A stretch of DNA of 19,237 nucleotides, taken from a bacterium. Lineage in GTDB: Bacteria > ARS69. The stretch is from contig JALGZR010000118.1 of NCBI GenBank assembly GCA_025774805.1, forward strand, positions 1-19,237, read 5' to 3'. Shown piece by piece: positions 6,988-13,982 of this stretch. The position numbers were made by a program, and so were the translations under genes. The notes beneath the pieces were generated by a model, which did no database searches, was not told the DNA's origin, and was given only the letters and a program-made list of their open reading frames with translations. Positions within the stretch are counted from its first letter, which is position 1. Each line of letters opens with the position of its first letter.

Positions 6988-7718
6988 GCCTCGACGAGAA
7001 ACTTCTCCGTCGTGATCCGGAGCGGGTCTCCCGCCTGTTCAGCGAGATCAGCCCTCGCTACGATCTGCTGAACCGGATCCTCTCCTTCGGACGGGACGGC
7101 GCCTGGCGGAAGATCGCGGTGCAGGCGTCGAACCCGTCGAAAGCCCGGCGAGTTCTCGATCTGGCCACGGGAACGGGAGATCTCGCGTTCGAGTTCGTCC
7201 GCCATCCGGACTTCGAGGGAGAGGTGATCGGGCTGGACTTCAGCGGCGAGATGGTGCGCCGGGCGCGGCAGAAGGCCGCCGCCCGCCACGTCTCGAACCG
7301 CGTTCAGTTCCGGGAGGGGGACGCGCTCGACATCCCCGAGCCGGACGGGCGGTTCGACGTCGTCTCGGTGGGATTCGGAGTGCGAAACTTCGCCGACCTC
7401 GAGAAGGGACTGCTCGAGGCCCATCGCGTTCTCGGGCCGGGAGGCCGGATGGTCGTGCTGGAGTTCTTTCGCAAGAAGGAGAACCCGCTCGCGAGGTTCT
7501 ACCTCGATCACGTCCTGCCGCGGGTGGGGCGCTGGATCTCCCGCAGCCCCTCCGCCTACGCCTACCTCCGGCAGACCAAGAAGAGCTTCCTCTCCCCCGA
7601 CGAGTTCATCTCCCTGCTCCGGTCGCTCGGATTCTCTCCGGTGGTCCTGAAACCCCTGACCGCGAAGATCGCCCACTGCGTCATCGCGACGAAACCTCCG
7701 GCCCCGGCGCCGGAATGA
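6984..7718 (+). CDS. ubiE: UbiE/MenG demethylmenaquinone methyltransferase
   Basis: This class I SAM-dependent methyltransferase (244 residues) is expected to methylate demethylmenaquinol, the last step of menaquinone synthesis, at the membrane face. Visible landmarks are RVSRLFSEISPRYDLLNRIL (15-34), the SAM-binding VLDLATGTGDLA near 57-68, GLDFSGEM, GFGVRNFADLEKGLLEAHRV and the post-strand GPGGRMVVLEF. The C-terminal part (SPSAYAYLRQTKKSF, SPDEFISLL) is also family-like. Residues 26-41, YDLLNRILSFGRDGAW, correspond to the UbiE signature, but the usual His before the final Trp is Asp here. The GTG start at 6984 is chosen because it overlaps the preceding stop (GTGA) and gives the normal family length. 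A longer upstream extension in the same frame is only a shadow of the dehydrogenase gene. Since mqnD is nearby, the substrate is probably a demethylmenaquinone made by the futalosine route. Confidence 0.92.
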   Translation: MSLDEKLLRRDPERVSRLFSEISPRYDLLNRILSFGRDGAWRKIAVQASNPSKARRVLDLATGTGDLAFEFVRHPDFEGEVIGLDFSGEMVRRARQKAAARHVSNRVQFREGDALDIPEPDGRFDVVSVGFGVRNFADLEKGLLEAHRVLGPGGRMVVLEFFRKKENPLARFYLDHVLPRVGRWISRSPSAYAYLRQTKKSFLSPDEFISLLRSLGFSPVVLKPLTAKIAHCVIATKPPAPAPE

Positions 7719-7722
7719 GAGG

Positions 7723-8334
7723 GTGAAAGTGAGAGCACCTCTTTCGCGCCTAGGAAACGCCGCTTTCTTGGCCGCTCTCCTCTATCTCTTTCTCGTCTCC
7801 ATCGGGCTCATGGGGGCCGCCTTCAAGCTCTTGGGGAAGGACTTCTCCGAAGCCCTGATCACGAGCACGACGGAACCGGTGATCGGGCTGATGGTGGGCA
7901 TGATGGCCACGGCTCTGATCCAGAGCTCTTCGACGACGACTTCCCTGGTCGTCGGGCTCGTCGCCGCCGAGGCTCTCACGGTCCGGAACGCGATTCCCCT
8001 CATCATGGGAGCCAACATCGGAACGACGGTGACGAACACGATCGTCGCCATGACGGCGGTCAACCGGCGCGAGGAGTTCCGGCGCTCCTTCGCCGGCGCC
8101 ACCATGCACGACTTCTTCAATCTGCTCTCCCTGATCATCCTCTTCCCGCTCGAGCAGGCGACCCGGGGTCGGCGGACTTCCTGTCGGAACGCCTGGTGGG
8201 AGCCGGCGAGGTCGAGTTCGCGAGCCCGGTCAAGGCGATCACGAAGCCGGTCGCCAAGCTCGTCATCCACTGGCTCGAGAATTGGTCCCTGCCCGATGCC
8301 GCCGTCGGCACGATCGCCCTGGCGCTGGCCCTGA
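7723..8334 (+). CDS. Na+/phosphate cotransporter, N-terminal part (before frameshift)
   Basis: This frame encodes the first half of an NptA/SLC34-type Na/Pi cotransporter, an inner-membrane phosphate importer. It has a first membrane helix (AAFLAALLYLFLVSIGLMGA), then the first QSSS repeat (ALIQSSSTTTSLVVGLVAAE), [17 protein letters not shown], and NLLSLIILFPLEQAT. After about base 8160 the translation turns into Arg/Ser-rich nonsense, and the homology continues in another frame as the next entry. Joined, they span about 373 residues, plausible for a single-ORF carrier of this family. GTG 7723 is four bases after the ubiE stop. A GTG at 7729 would give better spacing from GAGAGG. Whether the break is real decay or a sequence error cannot be decided here. 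Neighbours ubiE and the PhoU-like gene suggest one transcript. Confidence 0.75.
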   Translation: MKVRAPLSRLGNAAFLAALLYLFLVSIGLMGAAFKLLGKDFSEALITSTTEPVIGLMVGMMATALIQSSSTTTSLVVGLVAAEALTVRNAIPLIMGANIGTTVTNTIVAMTAVNRREEFRRSFAGATMHDFFNLLSLIILFPLEQATRGRRTSCRNAWWEPARSSSRARSRRSRSRSPSSSSTGSRIGPCPMPPSARSPWRWP

Positions 8335-8843
8335 TCGGCATCTTCGCCGCTCTGGCCCGGCTGCCGCGCTTGATGAGGGATCTCTTCCTCTCGCGAGCCC
8401 AAGGAGCGTTCTTCCGACTGATGAGAGGGGGCGGGGTCCGAGGGATCCTGATCGGGGTGTTCATCACCGTGCTCGTGCAGTCGAGCTCGATCACGACGTC
8501 CCTGCTCGTGCCGATGATCGGGGCGGGGATCCTCCCCCTGGAAGGCGCCTTCCCCATCACCCTCGGGGCGAACATCGGAACGACGGTCACCGCGCTTCTC
8601 GCGTCCACCGCGGGGACCCGCGACGCCGTGACCATCGCCCTGGTGCACCTTCTGTTCAATCTCGCCGGGATCGGAATCCTCTACCCGATCCGGGCGATCC
8701 GGTTGATCCCGATTCATCTCGGCCGAAAGCTCGCGGATCTGTCGATGAGGTCCCGCGTGGTTCCGATCCTGTACCTCGTCTTTCTCTTCTTCCTGCTGCC
8801 CGGCACCGTGATCTTCGTGCAACGGGTTCTCTCGGGCGGCTGA
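8196..8843 (+). CDS. Na+/phosphate cotransporter, C-terminal part (after frameshift)
   Basis: This frame, in the -1 register relative to the upstream piece, carries the second half of the carrier. It contains the second QSSS repeat ([20 protein letters not shown]), [15 protein letters not shown], and membrane helices near [28 protein letters not shown] and [20 protein letters not shown]. Family-like sequence ([16 protein letters not shown]) already starts upstream of the first possible start, around 8172, which shows that this is the continuation of the previous gene and not a separate one. The GTG at 8196 is simply the first start codon in frame. One added base in the G-run near 8165-8168 would restore a single gene from 7723 to 8843. 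The two QSSS-containing halves form an inverted-repeat core, so neither half alone should transport phosphate. Confidence 0.72.
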   Translation: MGAGEVEFASPVKAITKPVAKLVIHWLENWSLPDAAVGTIALALALIGIFAALARLPRLMRDLFLSRAQGAFFRLMRGGGVRGILIGVFITVLVQSSSITTSLLVPMIGAGILPLEGAFPITLGANIGTTVTALLASTAGTRDAVTIALVHLLFNLAGIGILYPIRAIRLIPIHLGRKLADLSMRSRVVPILYLVFLFFLLPGTVIFVQRVLSGG

Positions 8844-8860
8844 TTCCGGGGAGGCGCGAT

Positions 8861-9535
8861 ATGTTCAAGTCACTGGCCAACTTCTTCCGCGGGGTCGACT
8901 GGACCGACGAGGTCGTGGAGCAGTTCGACGGCATGCTCGACCTGGCGGAAAGGAACTTCCTCCTGTGCGCGGATCGCATGGTGGGCGAGGAAGACATCCG
9001 CTCGATCCGGGACGAGCTCTACCGGCGGGACCGCAAGATCAACTCGCGCGAGCGACGGCTTCGCCGGCTCATCATCGCCCATCTCGCCGCCTCCCCCAGC
9101 GAGCACGAGATCCCGACCGCCTTCATCCTCACGACGCTCGTGAAGGATGCCGAGCGGATCGGAGACTACGTGAAGAACCTCTACGAGGTTCACGAGATCC
9201 ACGGGGACGGCGGATTCGACCGCTCCGTCTACGATCGGTACTACGACGGGATCCGCACCCGCCTCAAAGAGCTGTTCCCCGCGGTGCGCGGAGCCTTTCG
9301 GGCGAGCGACGCGGACGCGGCCCACGCCGCGATCGGGGAGGGACGGGAGACGATGCGCCGTTGCGAGGAGGCGATCCGGAAGATCGCCGCGGGCGATCAC
9401 CCGGTCCCCGAGGCGGTCGCTCTCGTCCTGACCGGCCGGCACTACAAGCGAATCCTGGCCCATCTCGTGAACATCGCGACCGCGGTCGTCGTGCCCGCCG
9501 ACCGCCTCGACTTCTACGACGAGCCCGAAGGCTGA
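8861..9535 (+). CDS. PhoU-like protein (DUF47/PhoU family)
   Basis: This is a predicted all-helical cytosolic protein of 224 residues that in this context probably modulates the adjacent Na/Pi carrier. Many Na/Pi carriers have a PhoU-like domain fused to the C-terminus or encoded next door. The first half holds the PhoU metal-binding signature: [18 protein letters not shown] near 95-112, with E98-x3-D102. The second half has the equivalent helix [13 protein letters not shown] near 194-206, but the acidic residues are replaced by Lys and His, so the second metal site looks degenerate. ATG 8861 is preceded by GGGGAGG at 8848-8854, a strong ribosome binding site, and lies 17 bases after the transporter stop. 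The conserved reading frame here is intact, so the phosphate module seems to be in use. Confidence 0.83.
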   Translation: MFKSLANFFRGVDWTDEVVEQFDGMLDLAERNFLLCADRMVGEEDIRSIRDELYRRDRKINSRERRLRRLIIAHLAASPSEHEIPTAFILTTLVKDAERIGDYVKNLYEVHEIHGDGGFDRSVYDRYYDGIRTRLKELFPAVRGAFRASDADAAHAAIGEGRETMRRCEEAIRKIAAGDHPVPEAVALVLTGRHYKRILAHLVNIATAVVVPADRLDFYDEPEG

Positions 9536-9546
9536 CCGGCGGGGAT

Positions 9547-9586
9547 CGGGGGGCCGGGGTCGGGCCAGCGCGGTCCGGGCCCCCCG
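9547..9586 (+). terminator. GC-rich hairpin after the PhoU-like gene
   Basis: CGGGGGGCC (9547-9555) pairs perfectly with GGCCCCCCG (9578-9586) around a 22-base loop, 11 bases after the stop codon. No T-run follows, so if it ends transcription it does so inefficiently or with Rho. It may instead protect the 3' end of the transcript. Confidence 0.3.
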
Positions 9587-9696
9587 GCGGCGGCCCGGCG
9601 GCCGGCCGCACGGCGGATCGGGCCCTCCCTGGCGGCGACGCGGGCGAATCCGTATCCTCTTACCTCTCCCCCTTTCCCCGAGCGAGAGTCGGAGCC

Positions 9697-10764
9697 GTGA
9701 CGGGATTCCAGGTCGGCGACGTCCGCATCGATCCCCCCACCGTGCTCGCCCCGATGGAGGGCATCACGGATCGCGACTTCCGGAGGCTCATCCGGAGCCT
9801 CGGGGGGTGCGGTCTGACGGTCACCGAGTTCGTGAGCTCGGAGGCCATGACCCGCAGCGTCACGAAGGCGTGGAGGATAGCGGAGATCGACCCGGACGAG
9901 CATCCGGTCGCGATCCAGATCTACGGTCGGGACCCGGAGCGTATGGCGGAGTCGGCCCGGAACTGCGTCGAGCTCGGGGCCGATCTCGTGGACATCAATC
10001 TCGGCTGTCCGAGCAAGTCGGTCACCTCGGGCCGCGCCGGGTGCGCCCTGATGCGGGAGCCCGAACGGGCCGGCGACATCTTCCGGGCGGTCGGAGAGGC
10101 CCTCGCCCCCTCCGGAGTCCCCTTCACGGTGAAGATGCGCACGGGGTGGGATTCCGGGCACCGGAACGCCCCGGAGCTGGCCGGGCTCGCGGAGGCGGCG
10201 GGGGCGCGGATGATCGCGGTGCACGGGCGCACGCGCGCCGACATGTACAGGAGCCGCGCCGACTGGCCGTTCGTGGGCCGCGTGAAGGAGGCGGTGAACG
10301 TTCCGGTGCTCGTGAACGGCGACATCCTGACCGTCGAGGATGCGGACCGCGCGCTCGAGCAGTCCGGGGCGGACGGCGTGATGGTGGGACGGGGAGTGCT
10401 GAGGAACCCGTGGCTGCTGCACCAGATCGGTCTCTCTCTGGCCGGCGAGAGGGCGGAGGAGCCGACCCTGGAGGAGCGCGAGGAGGTTGTCCTGGGCTAC
10501 TTCCGCCAGCTCCGGCGTGGGCTCACCGGAACCGAGGAGCGAATGGAGAAGATCACCCTCGGGCGCATCAAGAAGGCCACGGGATACTTCACGCGGGGTC
10601 TCCCCTACGGCGCGCGCCTGCGGCAGCGGATCTTTCACTCCGAGTCGGTCGCGGACGCCGAGGAGTTCGTGCGGGAGTACTTCCGGCTTCTCCGGCGACA
10701 CCGGGTGAGGAACGCGTTCGTCGACGTCCACGACGAAGAGCAGGACCCGGCGCCCGCCGGCTGA
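9697..10764 (+). CDS. dusB: tRNA-dihydrouridine synthase (DusB-like)
   Basis: This FMN enzyme reduces specific uridines in the tRNA D-loop region, using NADPH. The 355 residues show the TIM-barrel opening [17 protein letters not shown] (16-32) that binds [12 protein letters not shown] at 101-109 with the catalytic Cys104, KMRTGW (146-151), the phosphate/FMN-binding HGRTR (176-180), NGDI (207-210) and GVMVGRG (227-233), then the helical C-terminal tRNA-binding domain. The length fits the DusB/NifR3 group. I chose GTG 9697, where a GGAG lies just upstream and the fold begins immediately. The frame runs further upstream only as antisense-like shadow. It is 161 bases after the PhoU-like gene and probably starts its own transcript. 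TATCCT at 9653-9658 could be a -10, but there is no clear -35. Confidence 0.92.
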   Translation: MTGFQVGDVRIDPPTVLAPMEGITDRDFRRLIRSLGGCGLTVTEFVSSEAMTRSVTKAWRIAEIDPDEHPVAIQIYGRDPERMAESARNCVELGADLVDINLGCPSKSVTSGRAGCALMREPERAGDIFRAVGEALAPSGVPFTVKMRTGWDSGHRNAPELAGLAEAAGARMIAVHGRTRADMYRSRADWPFVGRVKEAVNVPVLVNGDILTVEDADRALEQSGADGVMVGRGVLRNPWLLHQIGLSLAGERAEEPTLEEREEVVLGYFRQLRRGLTGTEERMEKITLGRIKKATGYFTRGLPYGARLRQRIFHSESVADAEEFVREYFRLLRRHRVRNAFVDVHDEEQDPAPAG

Positions 10765-10792
10765 GAGGGTCGGATTCCTCCGGCGGCGCCCC

Positions 10793-10821
10793 TTGCCGGT
10801 GCTCCTCCCTTCTTCTAGACT
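10793..10821 (+). promoter_or_regulatory. Candidate sigma70 promoter of mqnD
   Basis: TTGCCG (10793-10798), a 17-base spacer and TAGACT (10816-10821) form a tidy -35/-10 pair in the gap after dusB. The expected start near 10828 leaves a leader of about 60 bases. A short GC stem (CCGGC/GCCGG) just upstream overlaps the -35. Confidence 0.45.
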
Positions 10822-10886
10822 CCCCGTCTCCGCGATCGGTTCCGCGACCCGCGGCTTCCGCGCTCCCCGAACCCCGAGGACGTTCC

Positions 10887-11729
10887 GTGACTCCCGAGAC
10901 GATGATGATCCGCATCGGGCACAGCCCCGATCCCGACGACGCCTTCATGTTCTTCGCGCTCGCCCGGCAGGTGGAGGGGATCGAGGGACTCGAGGTCCGT
11001 CACGTTCTCGAGGACATCGAGTCGCTGAACGTTCGGGCGCGCCGCGGAGAGCTCGAGGTCACGGCGGTCTCGGCCGCGGCCTACCCGGAGGTGGCCGATC
11101 GATACTGGGTCATGCGGACCGGCGCGAGCATGGGTCGTGGCTACGGCCCGGTCCTCGTCGCTCGCGAACCGATGGACGCCGCGGCGATCGAGGGAAGGAA
11201 GGTCGCGGTGCCGGGGCTCCGGACCACCGCGAACCTCCTTCTCTCGATCTACTCCCCCCCGGTCGAGCGCGAGGTCGTCGACTTCGATCGGATTCCGGCG
11301 GTCGTGGCGGAGGGCGGTGCCGACGTGGGGCTTCTCATCCACGAGGGACAGCTCACCTACGGCGAGCACGGGTTGCACCGGGTTCTCGACTACGGTGAGG
11401 TCTGGGAACGAGACGCCGGCGGCCTTCCTCTCCCCCTGGGCCTCGATCTCGTCCGGAAGGACCTCGGGCGGGAGACCGCGGAGCGAATCTCGCGGACCCT
11501 GCGCGACTCCATCGCCCACGCCCTCGAGAACGAGGACGAGGCGCTCGCGTACGCGCTCGAGTTCGGGCGCGGCATCGGTCCCGAGGTCGGGCGCCGATTC
11601 GTGAAGATGTACGTGAACGAGGACACGCTCGACATGGGAGAGACCGGCGTCGCCGCCCTCCGGCATCTTTACGCCCGGGCGATCGAGCGGGGGCTTCTCG
11701 ACGCGATGCCGGAGATCGAACTCGTCTGA
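10887..11729 (+). CDS. mqnD: 1,4-dihydroxy-6-naphthoate synthase MqnD (futalosine pathway)
   Basis: MqnD converts cyclic dehypoxanthinyl futalosine to 1,4-dihydroxy-6-naphthoate in the futalosine route to menaquinone. It has a periplasmic-binding-protein-like fold but is cytosolic. The N-terminus (RIGHSPDPDDAFMFFAL, about 9-25) is diagnostic, and the middle carries TAVSAAAYPEVADRY, GASMGRGYGPVLVA and the end-of-lobe GLLIHEGQLTYGEHGL. The length, 280 residues, is normal for the family. Start choice: GTG 10887 has GAGG seven bases upstream. ATG 10902 and 10905 are possible but have weaker sites. The gene has its own promoter and is followed after 30 bases by a glycosyltransferase, probably on the same transcript. 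Other mqn genes are not in the window. ubiE/menG, for a later step of the same pathway, lies about 3 kb upstream. Confidence 0.93.
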   Translation: MTPETMMIRIGHSPDPDDAFMFFALARQVEGIEGLEVRHVLEDIESLNVRARRGELEVTAVSAAAYPEVADRYWVMRTGASMGRGYGPVLVAREPMDAAAIEGRKVAVPGLRTTANLLLSIYSPPVEREVVDFDRIPAVVAEGGADVGLLIHEGQLTYGEHGLHRVLDYGEVWERDAGGLPLPLGLDLVRKDLGRETAERISRTLRDSIAHALENEDEALAYALEFGRGIGPEVGRRFVKMYVNEDTLDMGETGVAALRHLYARAIERGLLDAMPEIELV

Positions 11730-11759
11730 CCTGAGCCCGGGTCGGATTCCGGGGGCGCC

Positions 11760-12797
11760 ATGAGCCGGGAGATCGCGGTCGTCATTCCGCATCTCGGCCT
11801 CTACGGGGGCAACCTGCGCTATCTCGAGCTCGGGAACATCCTGACCGACCGGGGGCACGACTTCACGATCGCCACCCGCACGGGGGAGCCCCCCGACTAC
11901 TTCGCCTACCGCGGCCGGATCGCCACTTGGGACGAGCTCACGGCCGATCCCCCCGACATTCTGCTGGCGTCGGAGCAGTCGATCCTTCGCGAGCTCCTCG
12001 CCTTCCCCGCGGGGAGGCGGTTCTTCTACTTCATTTTGGAGAGGACGGCGGCCGAGCGGGACATCGCCCGCGCGGGGCGGAGAGGAGAGATCGGTCTGCT
12101 CGCGAACTCGTCGGGTCTCGTCCGCCGCCTGCGACGCGTTCACGGTGTGGAAGCGGTGCCCGTGATCGGCGGTGTGAACGTCGAGACGTTTCGCCCTCCC
12201 GAGACGGACGAGAGAGAGCCGCTCCCCCCGGGGCGCTTCCGCGTCGTCGCGAACGGACGCTTCTCTCGACGGCGCAAGGGAACGCGGATCATCGTGAAGG
12301 CGGTCCACCGCCTCGCGCGCCGCCGCTCGGGACTCGAGCTCGCGCTCTTCGACACGACGACGCTCCACCACACCGCCGGCATTCCGGCCGAGCTGAAATG
12401 CCGCGCGCGTCTCCGACTCGATCTCGACGTTCCCCGCGAACGGCTCCGTCGAGTCTACGGTTCGGCGCACCTCTTCGTCTCCGCGGAGCGGAAGGCGGGC
12501 TGGTCGAACCCGACGATCGAGGCGATGGCGTGCGGCGTTCCCGTGGTGTGCACCGCCAGCGGTACCCGGGACTTCGCGATCGCGGAGGAGACCGCCCTCG
12601 TCGTGCCCCGCACCGCGTGGCACGTGGCCCGAGGCGTCCGGAGGATGATGGACGACGCCGCGCTGCGCGAGCGCATCGCCGCGGCCGGCCTGGCGAAGGC
12701 CCGCGAGTTCACCTGGGAGCGGACGGCGGATCAGCTCCTGCGGGCTCTGGGTGTCGAGGCCTCCCGGCGCGAGAACCGGACGAAGGAGCCGGCGTAG
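11760..12797 (+). CDS. GT4-family glycosyltransferase
   Basis: This retaining GT-B glycosyltransferase (345 residues) has the layout of family GT4 (Glycos_transf_1). The N-terminal lobe starts VVIPHLGLYGGNLRYLELGN (8-27), with the glycine-rich loop GGN. A linker with VIGGVNVETFRP (135-146) follows. The C-terminal lobe carries NGRFSRRRKGT (165-175), which contacts the donor phosphates, and the E-x7-E-like region AERKAGWSNPTIEAMACGVP (242-261). No signal peptide or membrane helix is seen, so it should act in the cytoplasm or at the inner face of the membrane, likely on surface polysaccharide or lipid-linked sugar. The substrate is unknown. ATG 11760 follows GGGGGC. The last 67 bases overlap the end of the convergent GT9-type gene, and the final residues (RRENRTKEPA) are a low-complexity tail within that overlap. 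Confidence 0.85.
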   Translation: MSREIAVVIPHLGLYGGNLRYLELGNILTDRGHDFTIATRTGEPPDYFAYRGRIATWDELTADPPDILLASEQSILRELLAFPAGRRFFYFILERTAAERDIARAGRRGEIGLLANSSGLVRRLRRVHGVEAVPVIGGVNVETFRPPETDEREPLPPGRFRVVANGRFSRRRKGTRIIVKAVHRLARRRSGLELALFDTTTLHHTAGIPAELKCRARLRLDLDVPRERLRRVYGSAHLFVSAERKAGWSNPTIEAMACGVPVVCTASGTRDFAIAEETALVVPRTAWHVARGVRRMMDDAALRERIAAAGLAKAREFTWERTADQLLRALGVEASRRENRTKEPA

Positions 12798-13750
12798 TCC
12801 GGCAGCCCGAAGAGCGCGCGCGCCCGTTCGAGGACCTCGTCGAACGTCAGCGACTCCATTCCTTCCCCCGGCCGGGACAGCAGCAGGTCGGAGTTCTTCT
12901 TGTCGAGGAACCAGTCCTCGGCCGTGTTCCAGCCGGTCCGATGGAGCCCGAGGAAGCGCCGGCCCGAGAGCTGGCCGAGGTGGGACGGCCCGCAGTCGTT
13001 CGAGACGACGAGCGCCGCGTCGAGAACGAGAGCCAGGAGGGTCTCGATCGGGGGATCGACGACGATCTCCACTCCCTGCCCGGGATCGACGCGGACGGTA
13101 AGATCCTGCTCGTCCGGGCCGATGACGAGGGTGGCTTCGGTGTCCGTTTCGGCGGTCAAGGAGGCGCCGAGCGCCACGAAACGATCGACCGGCCAGCGCT
13201 TCGCGGGCTCTCCCGCCCCCGGAAAGAGCACGACCCGTCCGGTCCGGTCCGGAGAGGATTCGGGCCGGGCGGCCACGAGCTCCGTCGCCCACTTCCGGAA
13301 GAGGGGGATCGAGCGATCGTCGGCGCCGTCTCGCACGCCCGCCTCCACGAGGCTCAGGTAGCGGGCGGCCAGATAGATCGTCGAATCGTAGCGGACGCGC
13401 TCGTCGAGCCAGCGGGCCCGGAGCCCTCCCGCGAACCCGACCCGCCGACCCCGGGAGAGAGTCGCGGCCAGTCCGCACGGCACCGACCAGCGGCGGAGAT
13501 TGTAGACGGCGTCGGGCGCGGCCCGGCGGAGGGCGACGGGGGGTCCCGCCCATCCCCTCCATCCTCCTCCACGCCGGTAGGGAAGCACCCCGTCGGCGAG
13601 ACCCCAGGCCACGAAGTCACCCGCATCCACCGGGGTGATCACGGTCACCCGGGCTCCGGGGTGACGTTCGCGCAGTGCCCGGAAGAACGGAATCTGCACG
13701 ATGCGGGCTCCCCAGAACGGCTTGTTCGGTCCGAGAACGGCGACGTTCAT
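12731..13750 (-). CDS. GT9-family glycosyltransferase, heptosyltransferase-like
   Basis: Members of this family move ADP-heptose onto lipopolysaccharide inner core, or related sugars onto other acceptors. The 339 residues begin MNVAVLGPNKPFWGARIVQI. They show the N-lobe motif FFRALRERHPGARVTVI (22-38), the middle motif LFPGAGEPAKRWPVDRF (175-191), a phosphate/ADP contact region, and VVSNDCGPSHLGQLSG (248-263), where most relatives have NDTGPMHLA. This supports GT9, while the substitutions make the exact sugar uncertain. ATG 13750 has AGGGGG a few bases upstream. The gene is convergent with and overlaps the GT4 gene. The last residues (RREASTPRARRS) look like a weakly constrained tail. Presence of a GT9 gene suggests an outer-membrane glycolipid, consistent with a Gram-negative cell. 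Confidence 0.85.
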   Translation of the reverse strand: MNVAVLGPNKPFWGARIVQIPFFRALRERHPGARVTVITPVDAGDFVAWGLADGVLPYRRGGGWRGWAGPPVALRRAAPDAVYNLRRWSVPCGLAATLSRGRRVGFAGGLRARWLDERVRYDSTIYLAARYLSLVEAGVRDGADDRSIPLFRKWATELVAARPESSPDRTGRVVLFPGAGEPAKRWPVDRFVALGASLTAETDTEATLVIGPDEQDLTVRVDPGQGVEIVVDPPIETLLALVLDAALVVSNDCGPSHLGQLSGRRFLGLHRTGWNTAEDWFLDKKNSDLLLSRPGEGMESLTFDEVLERARALFGLPDYAGSFVRFSRREASTPRARRS

Positions 13751-13898
13751 GCGCCCCCTTTTCGCGACGGGCGTGCCGACGGCCCCGCGGTGATCCGACC
13801 CCCCACGATCTGCCGCGGAGCATACCCCGTTCGTCCCTTCCGCGCGCCCGTCACCGGCGGTCGGGGCATTCCCGATCCCCGACCCCGCGGACCTGGTC

Positions 13899-13904
13899 TA
13901 GAAT
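13899..13904 (+). promoter_or_regulatory. Candidate -10 box of the GYF_2-AIM24 gene
   Basis: TAGAAT (5 of 6 to TATAAT) lies 78 bases before the ATG in the divergent gap 13751-13982. At 17-18 bases upstream there is only C-rich sequence, so no -35 can be named. The same hexamer precedes queG. Confidence 0.33.
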
Positions 13905-13982
13905 GTCCCGAAGAGCGAGCGCGTCCGGCGAGCGCGCCCCGCCGCGCCGGCGCGCTTCCGTTCCCCCAACGGGAGGAGAGTC

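Noticed and set aside
8155-8172. Programmed -1 frameshift in the Na/Pi gene
   Set aside because: The in-frame codons ACC-CGG-GGT do not form an X-XXY-YYZ slippery heptamer, re-pairing of CGG to CCG would be poor, and this family is not known to use recoding. A one-base deletion is simpler.
13819-13824. TATGCT on the minus strand as -10 of the GT9 gene
   Set aside because: The hexamer is passable, but the bases 17-18 upstream are GC-only and nothing like a -35, so I do not list it as a promoter.
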